Assembly (NCBI RefSeq): GCF_024509525.1
Contig: NZ_JAMWEM010000001.1
Span: 336,909-400,908 of the forward strand
Source: Streptococcus suis
GTDB taxonomy: Bacteria > Bacillota > Bacilli > Lactobacillales > Streptococcaceae
Direction of reading: 5' to 3'
DNA length: 64,000 nt
Shown here: one piece after another, positions 47,959 through 57,864 of the stretch
Layout of the letters: every line of letters begins with the position of its first letter
How positions within the stretch are numbered: the first letter of the stretch is position 1
Translations under genes and position numbers: made by a program
Notes under the pieces: model-generated
The model's input: the letters and a program-made list of their open reading frames with translations, nothing else
Told to the model about the DNA's origin: nothing
Database searches by the model: none

Positions 47959-49089
47959 TTATACGATTGCTTGACTTGTTTGGTTATCAAAGAAGTGAGC
48001 TTTGTTGAGGTTGAAGGTCAAGCGAACTTTATCACCTGGGTTGTGGTAGTCACGTGCATCGACACGAGATACAAACTCTGTGCTACCCACTTTAGAGTAA
48101 AGCATAGTTTCTGCACCGAGAAGTTCAGACACAACTACTTCCGCTTCGATAATTGAACTTGGATAAGTGTCCAATTCCAACTGAGAAGCTTTGATGTCTT
48201 CTGGACGGATACCGAGGGTAAATGATTTGCCATTGTAGCCTTTTTCTTCCAAATGCTTGCGACGACCTTCTGGAAGATCTACTTTGAAACCATCTCCAAC
48301 AAGCACACCCTCTTGAAGAGTCACTGTAAAGAAGTTCATTGCAGGGCTACCGATGAAGCTGGCAACAAATTTGTTTACAGGTTTATTGTATAGCTCTTCT
48401 GGGCTACCAATTTGTTCGATACGACCGATTGTACCTGTACCTGCTTCATTCTTAGTCGCAGACATGATAACAATACGATCAGCCAAGGTCATGGCTTCTG
48501 TTTGGTCGTGCGTTACGTAGATCGTTGTTGCACCAATACGACGGTGGATTTTAGCAATCTCTGTACGCATGGATACACGCAATTTGGCATCCAAGTTTGA
48601 CAAAGGCTCATCCATCAAGAATACTTTAGCATCACGGACAATGGCACGTCCCATAGCAACACGCTGACGCTGACCACCTGAAAGGTCTGCCGGCTTACGT
48701 TGTAAGAATTCTGTCAATCCAAGGATCTGTGCTGCTTCTTCTACACGTTTTTTGATTTCATCCTTGCTGTATTTACGCAATTTCAAACCGAAAGCCATGT
48801 TGTCAAATACAGTCATGTGTGGGTAAAGGGCATAGTTCTGGAATACCATGGCAATGTCACGATCTTTTGGTGCCACATCGTTCATCAACACGCCGTCGAT
48901 GTAAGCTTCACCTTCTGTAATATCTTCCAATCCGGCAATCATACGAAGAGTTGTTGACTTACCACATCCTGAAGGACCTACGAATACGATAAACTCTTTA
49001 TCCTTGATGTCCAAGTTGAAGTCTTCAACTGAGTAGTGTTCACTGTTTGGGTATTTTTTATAGATATTTTTGAGATTTAGTTGAACCAT
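47959..49089 (-). CDS. msmK: Sugar ABC importer ATPase MsmK/UgpC type
   Basis: 376 aa. Walker A FVGPSGCGKSTTLRMIAGLE, signature DLSGGQRQRVAMGRAIV, Walker B FLMDEPLSNLDAKLR, switch YVTHDQTEA, and a C-terminal TOBE/OB regulatory domain (LGIRPEDI). Shared ATPase energising several oligosaccharide importers in streptococci; it could serve the LplBC importer of the island, which has no ATPase of its own. The ATG at 49089 is chosen; it lies 6 nt after AGGA. Confidence 0.93.
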   Translation of the reverse strand: MVQLNLKNIYKKYPNSEHYSVEDFNLDIKDKEFIVFVGPSGCGKSTTLRMIAGLEDITEGEAYIDGVLMNDVAPKDRDIAMVFQNYALYPHMTVFDNMAFGLKLRKYSKDEIKKRVEEAAQILGLTEFLQRKPADLSGGQRQRVAMGRAIVRDAKVFLMDEPLSNLDAKLRVSMRTEIAKIHRRIGATTIYVTHDQTEAMTLADRIVIMSATKNEAGTGTIGRIEQIGSPEELYNKPVNKFVASFIGSPAMNFFTVTLQEGVLVGDGFKVDLPEGRRKHLEEKGYNGKSFTLGIRPEDIKASQLELDTYPSSIIEAEVVVSELLGAETMLYSKVGSTEFVSRVDARDYHNPGDKVRLTFNLNKAHFFDNQTSQAIV

Positions 49090-49118
49090 GTTCAATCCTC
49101 GCTTTCTTTGATGATTGT

Positions 49119-49141
49119 ATTATAAATGAAAACGCTTCACT
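49119..49141 (-). promoter_or_regulatory. msmK promoter with cre site
   Basis: -10 TATAAT at 49119-49124 (minus strand). Adjacent upstream, ATGAAAACGCTTCACT (49126-49141, + strand) matches 13 of 16 positions of the cre consensus WTGAAARCGYTTTCAW, so catabolite control by CcpA is likely. Confidence 0.7.
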
Positions 49142-49171
49142 TTTCCATGTCAAGATGACCAAAAGAAAAAA

Positions 49172-49200
49172 GATATTCTGTGCAGGTTGCACAAAATATC
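49172..49200 (-). terminator. Terminator of the PucR-type regulator gene
   Basis: On the minus strand GATATTTTGTGCA-acc-TGCACAGAATATC followed by TTTTTTC; overlaps the stop codon. Confidence 0.8.
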
Positions 49201-50053
49201 AAAATTGTCTATCTAATAATACCTGATAACAAAAACTCAGGTCAGTCAGGTCTTTGAGCTGGAGCCCCGTCATATCCTGCCACTTGTCCAAACGGTATTG
49301 GAGGGTATTGCGATGGATATAGAGGCCCTGAGCGGTCTTGGTAACCACCGCCCCTTCTGACCAGAGGGCTAAAATGATGTCCTGCATATCTTGCTGGTCA
49401 ATCAGCTCTAGCATATTATCTTTAACTAGACCAAGCTCCAAGCCTGCTCTGCCTTGTCCCCAAAGAAAAAGTTGACTAAAGGAGAGGACAGTCGATTGGT
49501 GGTAGTGGGCCCGCCATTGTGTAAAGAGATTGGCTTCTGCTTGATAGAGTTGGGGCCAGCGGTCTGCAAGTTGACGGGGCCAGACCTGTCCGACCAAAAG
49601 GGTCAACCGCAAGCCGAAGTCAAACTCCAAGGCCGACAGGGTATCTGCTAGAAGAGTTTGATAGCCTGTCCAAGTGCCTTGATCCAGGATAAAGAGGTAG
49701 TCCTGAGCCGTCAGTTGCACCTGAGCTACCTGGCTGGGAAGGAGGTCGGTCATCATGGCCTGCCAAGCATCCAGCTGGGCTTCCTTCTGCGACCAAAGAT
49801 GGACATGGATAAACTGCATGGCTTCAACTGCCTGGGGCAGCGAGCCCTGACCTTGTAGGTAAGACTGCCAAGGGCTAGACGGCTTCTGGTCTTGAGGACG
49901 CGCCAACAAGGACAAGAGATAGCGTTCCCGATCCGTCAAATCCGCATCCGACAGATTCAGATAGCGACCGTCTCCTAAAGCAAGAGTGTTTTCACCCGCT
50001 TCCTGCGAAAAACTCGCCTGCGGAAACCAACCTTCCACTTCCTTCTCGAACAT
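49199..50053 (-). CDS. PucR/CdaR-type regulator with C-terminal HTH_30 domain
   Basis: 284 aa. The last 60 residues (AQGLYIHRNTLQYRLDKWQD) are the PucR C-terminal HTH signature; the N-terminal 220 residues have no clear motif. Regulated genes unknown; adjacent to msmK on the same strand. It begins one base after the mrnC stop. Confidence 0.75.
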   Translation of the reverse strand: MFEKEVEGWFPQASFSQEAGENTLALGDGRYLNLSDADLTDRERYLLSLLARPQDQKPSSPWQSYLQGQGSLPQAVEAMQFIHVHLWSQKEAQLDAWQAMMTDLLPSQVAQVQLTAQDYLFILDQGTWTGYQTLLADTLSALEFDFGLRLTLLVGQVWPRQLADRWPQLYQAEANLFTQWRAHYHQSTVLSFSQLFLWGQGRAGLELGLVKDNMLELIDQQDMQDIILALWSEGAVVTKTAQGLYIHRNTLQYRLDKWQDMTGLQLKDLTDLSFCYQVLLDRQF

Positions 50054-50054
50054 C

Positions 50055-50453
50055 TTATCCCCTCTCTATCTTATCAATACACCAACCCACCAGCTCCTCC
50101 AGGCGTTCTATCTGCTCTGTCATGTGCAGGTATCCCAAGACCGCCTCAAAGCCTGTGGACATTCGATAGGTGACTACATCCGCATTCTTGGCCTTGGTGT
50201 GGCTATTGGTATTGCGCCCCCTCTTGTAGATCTCTTCCTCTTTTTCGGTCAATAGCTGAGCTTCTAAGAGGGTGGAGATCAGACTTGCCTGTGCCTTTGC
50301 GGAAACGTATTTGTTGGCCTCGCCGTGCAATTTGTTAGGCTTGGTCAGTCCCTTGAAAATCAAGTGCCGTCTGACATACATGGAATAGACAGCATCCCCT
50401 TCGAAAGCCAGGGCAATGCCGTTGATGAGATTGACATCTACTACCTTAGTCAC
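50055..50453 (-). CDS. mrnC: Mini-ribonuclease 3
   Basis: 132 aa RNase III catalytic domain without dsRNA-binding domain, maturing 23S rRNA ends. NGIALAFEGDAVYSMYVRRH and LHGEANKYVSAKAQA with conserved acidic residues are seen. It overlaps cysS by 8 bp, the usual Firmicutes order. Confidence 0.93.
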   Translation of the reverse strand: MTKVVDVNLINGIALAFEGDAVYSMYVRRHLIFKGLTKPNKLHGEANKYVSAKAQASLISTLLEAQLLTEKEEEIYKRGRNTNSHTKAKNADVVTYRMSTGFEAVLGYLHMTEQIERLEELVGWCIDKIERG

Positions 50454-51789
50454 GTGTCCACCTCACACCATCCTTGGTATCCAAGAGCTTGATGCCCTGA
50501 GCTGCCAGTTCATCACGAATGCGGTCAGCCGTCGCAAAGTCCCGATTGGCACGCGCTGCTTGACGCTCTGCTATCAAGGCTTCGATCTCGCTGTCCAAGA
50601 CTTCTTCTACAAAGACAATACCGAAGACGGCGAGCATCTTGCCAAAGGCTTCTTTTACAGTTTCATCGTAGTTGCCTGAGTTGATCCACTTGGCAAAGTC
50701 AAAGATAGCCGTAATCCCATTTGCCGCATTGAAATCATCATCCATAGCTGCTTCAAAGGCTGCCAAATACAATTCAAGAGCTGACTTATCCACAGAGTTT
50801 TGCACAGGTTGTGTATAAGTATTTTTCAGATATTTGAGATTGATTTCCGCATCTGAAATAGCCTTCTCAGTGTAGTTGAGTGGACGGCGGTAGTGCTGGG
50901 TCGATAGGAAGAATCGCAAGACCTGACCGTCAATTTGTTCCAACATATCATGGGCAGTCAGGAAATTGCCCAAGGACTTGGACATCTTCTCATCATTGAT
51001 ATTGAGCATGGCATTGTGCATCCAATAATTCGCAAAAGTCTGACCAGTCTTGCACTCAGACTGGGCAATCTCATTGGTATGGTGAGGGAATTCCAAGTCC
51101 GCACCACCACCGTGAATGTCAATAGTGTCTCCCAAAATCTCTGTCGCCATAACCGAACACTCGATATGCCAACCTGGACGACCTGCTCCCCAAGGGCTTT
51201 CCCAAGATACTTCACCTGGCTTGGCAGTTTTCCACAAGGCGAAGTCAAAAGGATGTTCCTTGAGTTGACCTTCTCCCTCAACACGACCAGAAGCCCCAGC
51301 CTCTAAGTCAGATAGGGTTTTGTTGGCCAAACGGGCATAGTTTTCAGCCTTTTCCACACGGAAATAGACATCGCCAGCCGCCTCGTAGGCGTAACCCTTG
51401 TCAATCAAGACCTGTACAAAATCAATGATTTCATCCATATAGTCGATGACACGAGGATTTTGAGTGGCGGGTTTGACACCCAGTTTTGCCACATCTTCCT
51501 TGAAAGCTGCGATAAACTTATCAGACAGTTCCTTGGTTGTCATGCCAGCTTCATTAGCAGCCTTGATAATCTTGTCATCCACATCCGTAAAGTTAGAGAT
51601 GTAGGTCACATCAAAGCCACGGTATTCAAAATAGCGACGGATGGTATCAAAAGCCACAACGCTACGGGCATTACCGATATGGATATAGTTGTAAACCGTC
51701 GGACCGCAGACATACATCTTGACCTTACCCTCTTCCAAGGGCACAAAGTCACGCAGACTGCGAGTCATGGTATCGTAAATTTTAATCAT
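50446..51789 (-). CDS. cysS: Cysteinyl-tRNA synthetase
   Basis: 447 aa class I synthetase. HIGH motif in CGPTVYNYIHIGNARSV with the zinc Cys, GGADLEFPHHTNEIAQSE, and KMSKSLGNF. Complete. Followed by mrnC. Confidence 0.97.
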   Translation of the reverse strand: MIKIYDTMTRSLRDFVPLEEGKVKMYVCGPTVYNYIHIGNARSVVAFDTIRRYFEYRGFDVTYISNFTDVDDKIIKAANEAGMTTKELSDKFIAAFKEDVAKLGVKPATQNPRVIDYMDEIIDFVQVLIDKGYAYEAAGDVYFRVEKAENYARLANKTLSDLEAGASGRVEGEGQLKEHPFDFALWKTAKPGEVSWESPWGAGRPGWHIECSVMATEILGDTIDIHGGGADLEFPHHTNEIAQSECKTGQTFANYWMHNAMLNINDEKMSKSLGNFLTAHDMLEQIDGQVLRFFLSTQHYRRPLNYTEKAISDAEINLKYLKNTYTQPVQNSVDKSALELYLAAFEAAMDDDFNAANGITAIFDFAKWINSGNYDETVKEAFGKMLAVFGIVFVEEVLDSEIEALIAERQAARANRDFATADRIRDELAAQGIKLLDTKDGVRWTRD

Positions 51790-51799
51790 AGTTTCTCCA

Positions 51800-51985
51800 T
51801 TACTTCTGAGTATTCTTTAGGACTTGATACTTTTGATACAATTTTACTAGCCAATAAGCTGTCGCTGCCAACCAAATCATCCCTACCTGCCAGCTTCCTT
51901 GGGAGAATTTAAGGATAAACATGATTGTCCCAGCGATGGCGGTCAACACATAAGGCCAGTTTTGTCTTACTAATTTTTTTAACAT
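51800..51985 (-). CDS. Small membrane protein, unknown function
   Basis: 61 aa: basic start (MLKKLVRQNWP), two hydrophobic segments (YVLTAIAGTIMFILKFS and VGMIWLAATAYWLVKLY), basic tail. Overlaps the nucleoside phosphorylase gene by 7 bp and precedes cysS by 10 bp, so it is probably translated in that operon. No family recognised. Confidence 0.65.
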   Translation of the reverse strand: MLKKLVRQNWPYVLTAIAGTIMFILKFSQGSWQVGMIWLAATAYWLVKLYQKYQVLKNTQK

Positions 51986-52752
51986 GATCTACTTTCTAAT
52001 TTTCTGGCAATGGCCATGGCCACTTCAAAGAAGGTCATACTGTCAGCTGTCCGTTCTTCCCGACGGGCATCCCATTCATTCTTGTGGTGGTCCACATAGT
52101 CTGCCGTGTAGAAAAATTGATAGACCTTGGCCTGACGATAATTGGCCCAAGCCATGATAGCAGAAGCTTCCATATCGACCACCATGGCACCAGTGGCTAG
52201 GCGACGCTTGACCTTGGCAGCTGTTTCCCGATAAAAAGCATCCGTGGTCCAGGTCTTAGCCCGCACGTGCTCGATTCCCGCTTGGTCCAAGGCCTTTTCC
52301 ATGGTCAATAGCAGAGCAGGGTCATAGCTGATTTCATCGCTGGCAGGAGCGTAGTGGTAACTAGTTCCCTCGTCCCGAAGAGCAGAGCTAGGAAGGATAA
52401 TCTTATCCGCAGTAAGCGACTTATCCAGCACCCCACAAGAACCCAGAACGATAAAATTCTCAAAGCCACATGCTTTCAACTCTTCTAGATGACCAACCGC
52501 CATGGGAGCACCGACGACTGCTAACATGACCGCAACTCGCTCCCCATCTCTTTCCAAAATATACCAAGGATGGCGACCGTTAATGCTTTCTAAATAGCCA
52601 CCTTCTCTGCTCTCAGGTAACTGACCGACACGGTCTACGATTTCCCCATTGAAGGAGAAAATCATGGTCTCACAAACCTCTCCGCCACCACGAATGGCCT
52701 TGTCCGTTGGTTCAATAACTGCAGATGTGTTTTCAAATTCTTCTAGTAGCAT
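51979..52752 (-). CDS. Nucleoside phosphorylase (PNP/UDP family)
   Basis: 257 aa. VAVMLAVVGAPMAVGHLEEL and ENFIVLGSCGVLDKSL correspond to the phosphate- and base-binding blocks; ATGAMVVDMEASAIMAWA is the ribose/purine-binding VxxMEAxA motif. Uridine phosphorylase-like, but the base specificity is uncertain. It overlaps the GNAT gene by 20 bp. Confidence 0.82.
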   Translation of the reverse strand: MLLEEFENTSAVIEPTDKAIRGGGEVCETMIFSFNGEIVDRVGQLPESREGGYLESINGRHPWYILERDGERVAVMLAVVGAPMAVGHLEELKACGFENFIVLGSCGVLDKSLTADKIILPSSALRDEGTSYHYAPASDEISYDPALLLTMEKALDQAGIEHVRAKTWTTDAFYRETAAKVKRRLATGAMVVDMEASAIMAWANYRQAKVYQFFYTADYVDHHKNEWDARREERTADSMTFFEVAMAIARKLESRSC

Positions 52753-53614
52753 AGCATTCTCCTTTTGGGTCTAAGTAGACCACTTGTGTCTGTTTAGTAA
52801 AACCGATATTTTCATACAGTCGCTTAGCGATGAGGTTGTCATCTTCGACGGCGATTTGAAAGGGTTTGTCGTTTTTCCTGATAAGGTCATTGATGACAGC
52901 TTTGACTAAGTAGGTGCCGTAACCTTTTTGTTGCTGGTCTGGTGCGATAGCTAAACCGTAAAGATAGTTATCATCGGTCGATATATCTACTGTGCAAGAA
53001 CCGATAACCGCTCCACTATGTTCCAAAAGATAAAGCAAGCTGTCCGCATCAGCGATAGCCTCACGTGCGTAACGAAGAGCCACCTCATAGTCGCTATCAA
53101 AGACCTTTGTCTGGAAACACGCAATGTCGTCTGCATGATGAGCCTGTGCCAAACTTACTGTGAGTTCAGCCTGTTGTGAGAGCTGATAAGGCACTCGCTC
53201 ACGTCCCATCCATGTCTCAGTATCCGTATCTTCTACCAAGTTCCATGCTGTCGCAAGATCTGGGTGCTTGTCAAGAAAGACGCGTTCGGTCTGAAAGGTC
53301 ACACTAGCGATAGGATAGTTTGCCGTCTTCATCTGGTAGCAATCATAAAGCTTGCGTGCCAGCCCCTGTCTGCGGTAGTCTGGGTGCACGATAATCGCAA
53401 GCTCCACATCCTCATCATCGGCATACACAGTCAAGAGCCCCACCAACTGGTCGCCTTGATAAGCCAAGAAAAAAGCTGGCATTTCAGGGTCAAAATTGAG
53501 CATATTTGACAGGTAAGGGTCACGATAGGTTCCGTCATGGGATTGTACAGTGCTTATCAGAGTTTTTGCTGCAGATAATTGCTGAGGATTTAGGACATTA
53601 GTTGCTGTTATCAT
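52733..53614 (-). CDS. Tandem GNAT-domain acetyltransferase
   Basis: 293 aa with two GNAT folds: acetyl-CoA loops HPDYRRQGLARKLYD (about residue 100) and APDQQQKGYGTYLVKA (about 235), the latter followed by VEDDNLIAKRLYENIGF. Substrate unknown. It lies between cysE and the nucleoside phosphorylase gene. Confidence 0.82.
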   Translation of the reverse strand: MITATNVLNPQQLSAAKTLISTVQSHDGTYRDPYLSNMLNFDPEMPAFFLAYQGDQLVGLLTVYADDEDVELAIIVHPDYRRQGLARKLYDCYQMKTANYPIASVTFQTERVFLDKHPDLATAWNLVEDTDTETWMGRERVPYQLSQQAELTVSLAQAHHADDIACFQTKVFDSDYEVALRYAREAIADADSLLYLLEHSGAVIGSCTVDISTDDNYLYGLAIAPDQQQKGYGTYLVKAVINDLIRKNDKPFQIAVEDDNLIAKRLYENIGFTKQTQVVYLDPKGECYATRRI

Positions 53615-53669
53615 GCTTATTTTTCCTCTCTATGGCTAACTCACATAGGACTTACCATATGTGGCTTTC

Positions 53670-54293
53670 CTACAAATGCGATGAATGATGGCTGGCTTCT
53701 CTCAGCTCTGCCAGTTTGGTGGTGTAGTGTTCACGACCACCTTCCATGTCATGAATGACCTTCTCATCTTTTTGACCATGCACACGGACAATTTTAGCTG
53801 GCATGCCGACTACTGTCACATCTGCTGGAACATCGGCTAGGACAACGGCAGCTGCACCCACTTTAGCATTTTCCCCAATCTCAATGGGACCAATGACTTG
53901 GGCGTGGGCAGAAACCAGAGCTCCTCTTCGCACAGTTGGATGGCGTTTGCCACAATCCTTACCCGTACCACCAAGCGTCACCCCGTGGTAAAGCATGACA
54001 CCTGATTCGATAATGGCGGTTTCTCCGATAACCAATCCAGCTCCATGGTCAATGAAGACTCCCGAAGCAATCTCAGCGCCTGGATGAATTTCAATATTGG
54101 TCCAAAAACGCCAAAATTGGCTATGCATCCGAGCCAGTAATTTAAAGTCTTTTTTCCACATCCAGTGGGACAGACGGTGGGCAGCCAAGGCCTTGACACC
54201 TGGGTAGGTCAAAAGAACTTCCAAGGTCGTCCGTGCTGCCGGATCTTTTTCTTTTACAATCTCAATGGTGTCCTTCCACCAACCCATAGTCAC
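53670..54293 (-). CDS. cysE: Serine O-acetyltransferase
   Basis: 207 aa, first step of cysteine synthesis from serine and acetyl-CoA. RLSHWMWKKDFKLLAR, then left-handed beta-helix repeats with IDHGAGLVIGETAIIESGVM, HGVTLGGTGKDCGKRHPTV, VGAAAVVLADVP. Shorter than enteric CysE, as usual in Firmicutes. Downstream of pnp. Confidence 0.94.
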   Translation of the reverse strand: MTMGWWKDTIEIVKEKDPAARTTLEVLLTYPGVKALAAHRLSHWMWKKDFKLLARMHSQFWRFWTNIEIHPGAEIASGVFIDHGAGLVIGETAIIESGVMLYHGVTLGGTGKDCGKRHPTVRRGALVSAHAQVIGPIEIGENAKVGAAAVVLADVPADVTVVGMPAKIVRVHGQKDEKVIHDMEGGREHYTTKLAELREASHHSSHL

Positions 54294-54340
54294 TCCTTCT
54301 AGCGAGAAGACAAGCCCGCTACCGAACTTGTCTACTCAGC

Positions 54341-56560
54341 TTATTTCTTTTCAACCTTGTGGAATTTGAATTCACCAAAGTTGTTGTCTTTTTTCTCTTT
54401 GTTGTCTTTATGACGGCGTGGTCTGTCCGAACGCTCGCGTTTTTCTGGTTCCACATAACCTTCTGGTTTTGGAAGAAGAGCCTTCATAGAAGCATCAACA
54501 CGACCTTTATCGTCAATCTTGATAACTTTGACATCGACAATATCGCCAATTTCAACCAAATCTTCTGGTTTATTGACACGGGTCCAAGCCATTTCAGAAA
54601 CGTGAACCAGGGCATCTGTCTTGTCAAAGAGGTTGACAAAGGCACCGAATTTCTCCAAACGAACAACTTTTGCTTGGAAGACTTCGTCCACTTTCGCTTC
54701 ACGAACAAGACCTGCAATGATTTCCTTGGTCCGTTCAATCGCATCGCGATCTGGTGAGAAGATAGCCACAAGACCATCTTCGTCAATATCGATTTTCACG
54801 CCAGTTTCTGCAATAATCTTATCAATGGTTTCGCCACCCTTACCGATAACAATCTTAATCTTATCGACATCAATCTTAATAGTGTCAATCTTCGGTGCAG
54901 TTGGTGCCAAGTCAGGACGAACTTCTGGGATCGTCGCTTCAATCACATCAAGGATTTCAAAGCGAGCTTTCTTAGCCTGTGCCAAGGCTTCTTCCAAGAT
55001 TTGCGGTGTGATACCGTCAATCTTGATGTCCATTTGAAGAGCTGTGATACCTTCACGGGTACCAGCCACCTTGAAGTCCATGTCACCGAAGTGGTCCTCA
55101 AGACCTTGAATATCGGTCAAGACAGTGTAGTTGGTACCGTCTGAAATCAGACCCATGGCGATCCCTGCAACTGGTGCCTTGATTGGCACACCACCTGCCA
55201 TGAGGGCAAGGGTACCAGCTGTGATAGAAGCCTGTGATGAAGAACCGTTTGACTCCAAGACTTCTGCTACCAAGCGAATAGCGTAAGGGAAGTCTTCCAA
55301 GCTAGGCAAGACCTGCTCAAGAGCACGCTCACCAAGAGCACCGTGACCAATCTCACGACGACCTGGTGCTCCATAACGACCTGTTGATCCCACTGAGTAT
55401 TGTGGGAAGTTGTAGTGGTGTAAGAAGCGTTTCTTGTACTCATCATCCAAACCGTCGATGATTTGGGTTTCACCCATTGGCGCCAAGGTCAAGACAGAAA
55501 GAGCTTGGGTTTGCCCACGGGTAAAGAGACCTGAACCGTGAACGTTTGGCAAGAAGTCCACTTCTGCGTCTAGCGGTCGAATCTCATCTACACGGCGTCC
55601 ATCTGGGCGGACCTTGTCTTCTGTAATCAAGCGACGAACTTCTGCGTGCTCCATGAGTTCTAAGATTTCATGAACATCACGCATGATGCGGTCAAATTCT
55701 TCGTGTTCAGCGTATTTTTCTTCGTAGGCTGCGATGACCGTTTCACGCACCGCATTGGTCGCATCTTCACGGGCCAATTTTTCTTCAACCTGCACCGCTT
55801 TTTTCAAATCGTCATTGTAAGCTGCGACAATCTCAGCCTGCAAGTCTGGGTCCACTTGAAGAAGTTCCACATCTGCTTTTTCCTTGCCGACTGCTGCTAC
55901 GATTTGATTTTGGAAGTCAAGGAGTTCTTGAATAGCCGCATGACCTTTCAAGAGGGCTTCCAACATGATGTCTTCTGACAATTCTTTGGCACCAGACTCA
56001 ACCATGTTGATGGCATCCTTGTTACCAGCCACTGTCAAGTCAAGGAGTGATTCTTCCATCTGAGCCTTGTCAGGATTGATGATGAGTTCACCGTTGACAT
56101 AGCCGACCTGCACACCTGCGATTGGGCCGTTGAATGGGATGTCTGAGATTGCCAATGCCAATGAAGAACCAAACATGGCTGCCATTGGAGCAGAAGCATC
56201 TGGATCGTAAGAAAGCACTGTGTTGATGACTTGGACTTCGTTGCGGAAGCCTTCCGCAAACATTGGACGAATCGGACGGTCAATCAAACGAGCTGTCAAA
56301 GTCGCATCGGTTGACGGACGGCCTTCACGCTTCATCCAGCCACCTGGGAATTTCCCTGCAGCGTACATCTTCTCTTCATAGTTGACTTGGAGGGGGAAGA
56401 AGTCTCCCGTCGCCATTTTTTTGGACATAACTGCCGCTGTAAGGACTGTGGAGTCACCGTAGCGAACGACAACCGCACCGTTGGCTTGTTTGGCAACTTG
56501 ACCTGTTTCAACGACCAATTTTTTGCCAGCAAAAACCGTTTCAAATACTTGTTTTGACAT
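54341..56560 (-). CDS. pnp: Polyribonucleotide nucleotidyltransferase
   Basis: 739 aa phosphorolytic 3'-5' exonuclease. Two RNase PH domains ([37 protein letters not shown]), KH domain ([19 protein letters not shown]) and S1 domain ([19 protein letters not shown]), then a charged Arg/Lys tail. Complete. Confidence 0.97.
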   Translation of the reverse strand: MSKQVFETVFAGKKLVVETGQVAKQANGAVVVRYGDSTVLTAAVMSKKMATGDFFPLQVNYEEKMYAAGKFPGGWMKREGRPSTDATLTARLIDRPIRPMFAEGFRNEVQVINTVLSYDPDASAPMAAMFGSSLALAISDIPFNGPIAGVQVGYVNGELIINPDKAQMEESLLDLTVAGNKDAINMVESGAKELSEDIMLEALLKGHAAIQELLDFQNQIVAAVGKEKADVELLQVDPDLQAEIVAAYNDDLKKAVQVEEKLAREDATNAVRETVIAAYEEKYAEHEEFDRIMRDVHEILELMEHAEVRRLITEDKVRPDGRRVDEIRPLDAEVDFLPNVHGSGLFTRGQTQALSVLTLAPMGETQIIDGLDDEYKKRFLHHYNFPQYSVGSTGRYGAPGRREIGHGALGERALEQVLPSLEDFPYAIRLVAEVLESNGSSSQASITAGTLALMAGGVPIKAPVAGIAMGLISDGTNYTVLTDIQGLEDHFGDMDFKVAGTREGITALQMDIKIDGITPQILEEALAQAKKARFEILDVIEATIPEVRPDLAPTAPKIDTIKIDVDKIKIVIGKGGETIDKIIAETGVKIDIDEDGLVAIFSPDRDAIERTKEIIAGLVREAKVDEVFQAKVVRLEKFGAFVNLFDKTDALVHVSEMAWTRVNKPEDLVEIGDIVDVKVIKIDDKGRVDASMKALLPKPEGYVEPEKRERSDRPRRHKDNKEKKDNNFGEFKFHKVEKK

Positions 56561-56833
56561 GAATTGTCTCCTATTTTTTCTGAAATTTTTCTTGCGTGTT
56601 TTCTACAAAAGACAATCAAACAAGCTTGTTTCACTCTCTTTTGCACAAAACCACGCATACTCCTTATTTTATCATATTTGACGGAAAATGTGGGGAATTG
56701 AGGAAGGAATTTCTGATAGAAACCGTGGAAAAACGAATAAAGAACTGCCCATCGTAAAACCGACTCTAAAATCAACTATCTGTAAAATATGAAAAGTTGG
56801 AACCCATGTACTTCTCATCTTTTTACACCAATC
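56561..56833 (-). other. pnp leader and intergenic region without a gene
   Basis: Holds the perfect palindrome AAACAAGCTTGTTT (about 56617-56630) in the pnp leader; pnp leaders of other bacteria form RNase III-cleaved hairpins used for autoregulation. No supported ORF was seen. Confidence 0.4.
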
Positions 56834-56878
56834 AAAAACACCTAATTCCGACTTATTCTGAGGAATTTAGGTGTTTTA
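56834..56878 (-). terminator. Terminator of signalling module 2
   Basis: AAAACACCTAATTCC / GGAATTTAGGTGTTTT stem with a 12-nt loop; on the minus strand a T-run follows. Located 26 bp after the small peptide ORF, so exporter, regulator and peptide fall in one transcription unit. Confidence 0.85.
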
Positions 56879-56903
56879 TCATCATCTAAACTGATTCCCA
56901 ATT

Positions 56904-56978
56904 TTAACTTAGTATTACTGGTGGAATCTTATCTCCAAATAATATTACATATGTAAGCAATAATACACTAAATTTCAT
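56904..56978 (-). CDS. Small hydrophobic peptide, candidate RRNPP pheromone (module 2)
   Basis: 24 codons from ATG 56978 to TAA. It begins MKFSVLLLTYVI and ends GDKIPPVILS: a single Lys, a hydrophobic core, then a short C-terminal tail. The ATG overlaps the last 11 bp of the regulator gene, out of frame, as comS-comR, papR-plcR and similar pairs are arranged with the peptide directly behind the regulator. No strong ribosome-binding site, so translational coupling is assumed. The terminator begins 26 bp later. The tail IPPVI resembles LPPVPI of the peptide at 26163-26273. Confidence 0.65.
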   Translation of the reverse strand: MKFSVLLLTYVILFGDKIPPVILS

Positions 56979-57849
56979 TAATTTCTTTTTCGTCTTGCGA
57001 CTCCTGTTCCAATAAATCTATAAGGAGTGACTGAGCTAAATTTTTTAAGAGCTCGTCGCCTTCTAAGTCATAAACAACTATTGATTTTTTGACCATATCA
57101 ATTGCTTCTGAAATAATGGAACGTTTTGCTAATATGTTGGCTCTCATTAACAAAGTATTGCCTAACATAAATAAAGTGTTTCGATTCTTTAATAATTCTA
57201 GTGATTCTGCATTATAAACCAAGGCTTTTTCAAAGTTGTTACACAGGTACAAAATTCTAGAATATCCGTATTGAAATAATACTTTCAACTCCCAGTCATT
57301 TGATTCATGATAGTGATGAATGAGACTTTCATATTGGTTCAATGATGCTGCATACTCTTCTAACTCCGAATACATTCCCGCAATGGCAATCCCAACTCGT
57401 AAAAATAGATTAACATTTTCAACCAAAGTAGGCAGCAACTCTTCCAAAATCTCTAAAGCTTCATTTGACTTTTTGTATTTCCCAAATAACAATACCCCGT
57501 TAAGGTATTGTATATATGGACTTTGAATCGGAGATACAGAATCTTTTGAAATAAACTGCAAAAAATATTCCAATGTATCATACTCTCTTCGGTAAAGAAT
57601 GGATTTCAATTCATCCGTAAGAATAGATTCTTCTGTACTCTTCTTTAGTTGAAACAATTCCAATATCACACTAGAATCAATGTCTAATTTTTTGACGAGC
57701 TTAAAAAATAATTCGACTGACGGAGAAACCTCAGCTTTTTCAATTTTACTAATAACTGCTTGAGCACAAATACCCTCGGACAGTTCTTTTTGACTAAATC
57801 CTTTCTCCAAACGCGTACGCTTAATAAGACTAGCAATCTTTTCTTTCAC
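56968..57849 (-). CDS. RRNPP-type (PlcR/TprA-like) transcriptional regulator
   Basis: 293 aa. Residues 5-62 are an XRE HTH (IKRTRLEKGFSQKELSEGIC, QAVISKIEKAEVSPS); the rest is TPR-like helical repeats (YIQYLNGVLLFGKYKKSNEA, VLFQYGYSRILYLCNNFEKA, LGNTLLMRANILAKRSIISE). This is the layout of peptide-binding regulators of the PlcR group. Start codon GTG, 15 bp after the ABC exporter stop, so the two are co-transcribed. A peptide ORF overlaps its 3' end. Confidence 0.85.
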   Translation of the reverse strand: MKEKIASLIKRTRLEKGFSQKELSEGICAQAVISKIEKAEVSPSVELFFKLVKKLDIDSSVILELFQLKKSTEESILTDELKSILYRREYDTLEYFLQFISKDSVSPIQSPYIQYLNGVLLFGKYKKSNEALEILEELLPTLVENVNLFLRVGIAIAGMYSELEEYAASLNQYESLIHHYHESNDWELKVLFQYGYSRILYLCNNFEKALVYNAESLELLKNRNTLFMLGNTLLMRANILAKRSIISEAIDMVKKSIVVYDLEGDELLKNLAQSLLIDLLEQESQDEKEINEI

Positions 57850-57864
57850 AATTCACATTCCAAT

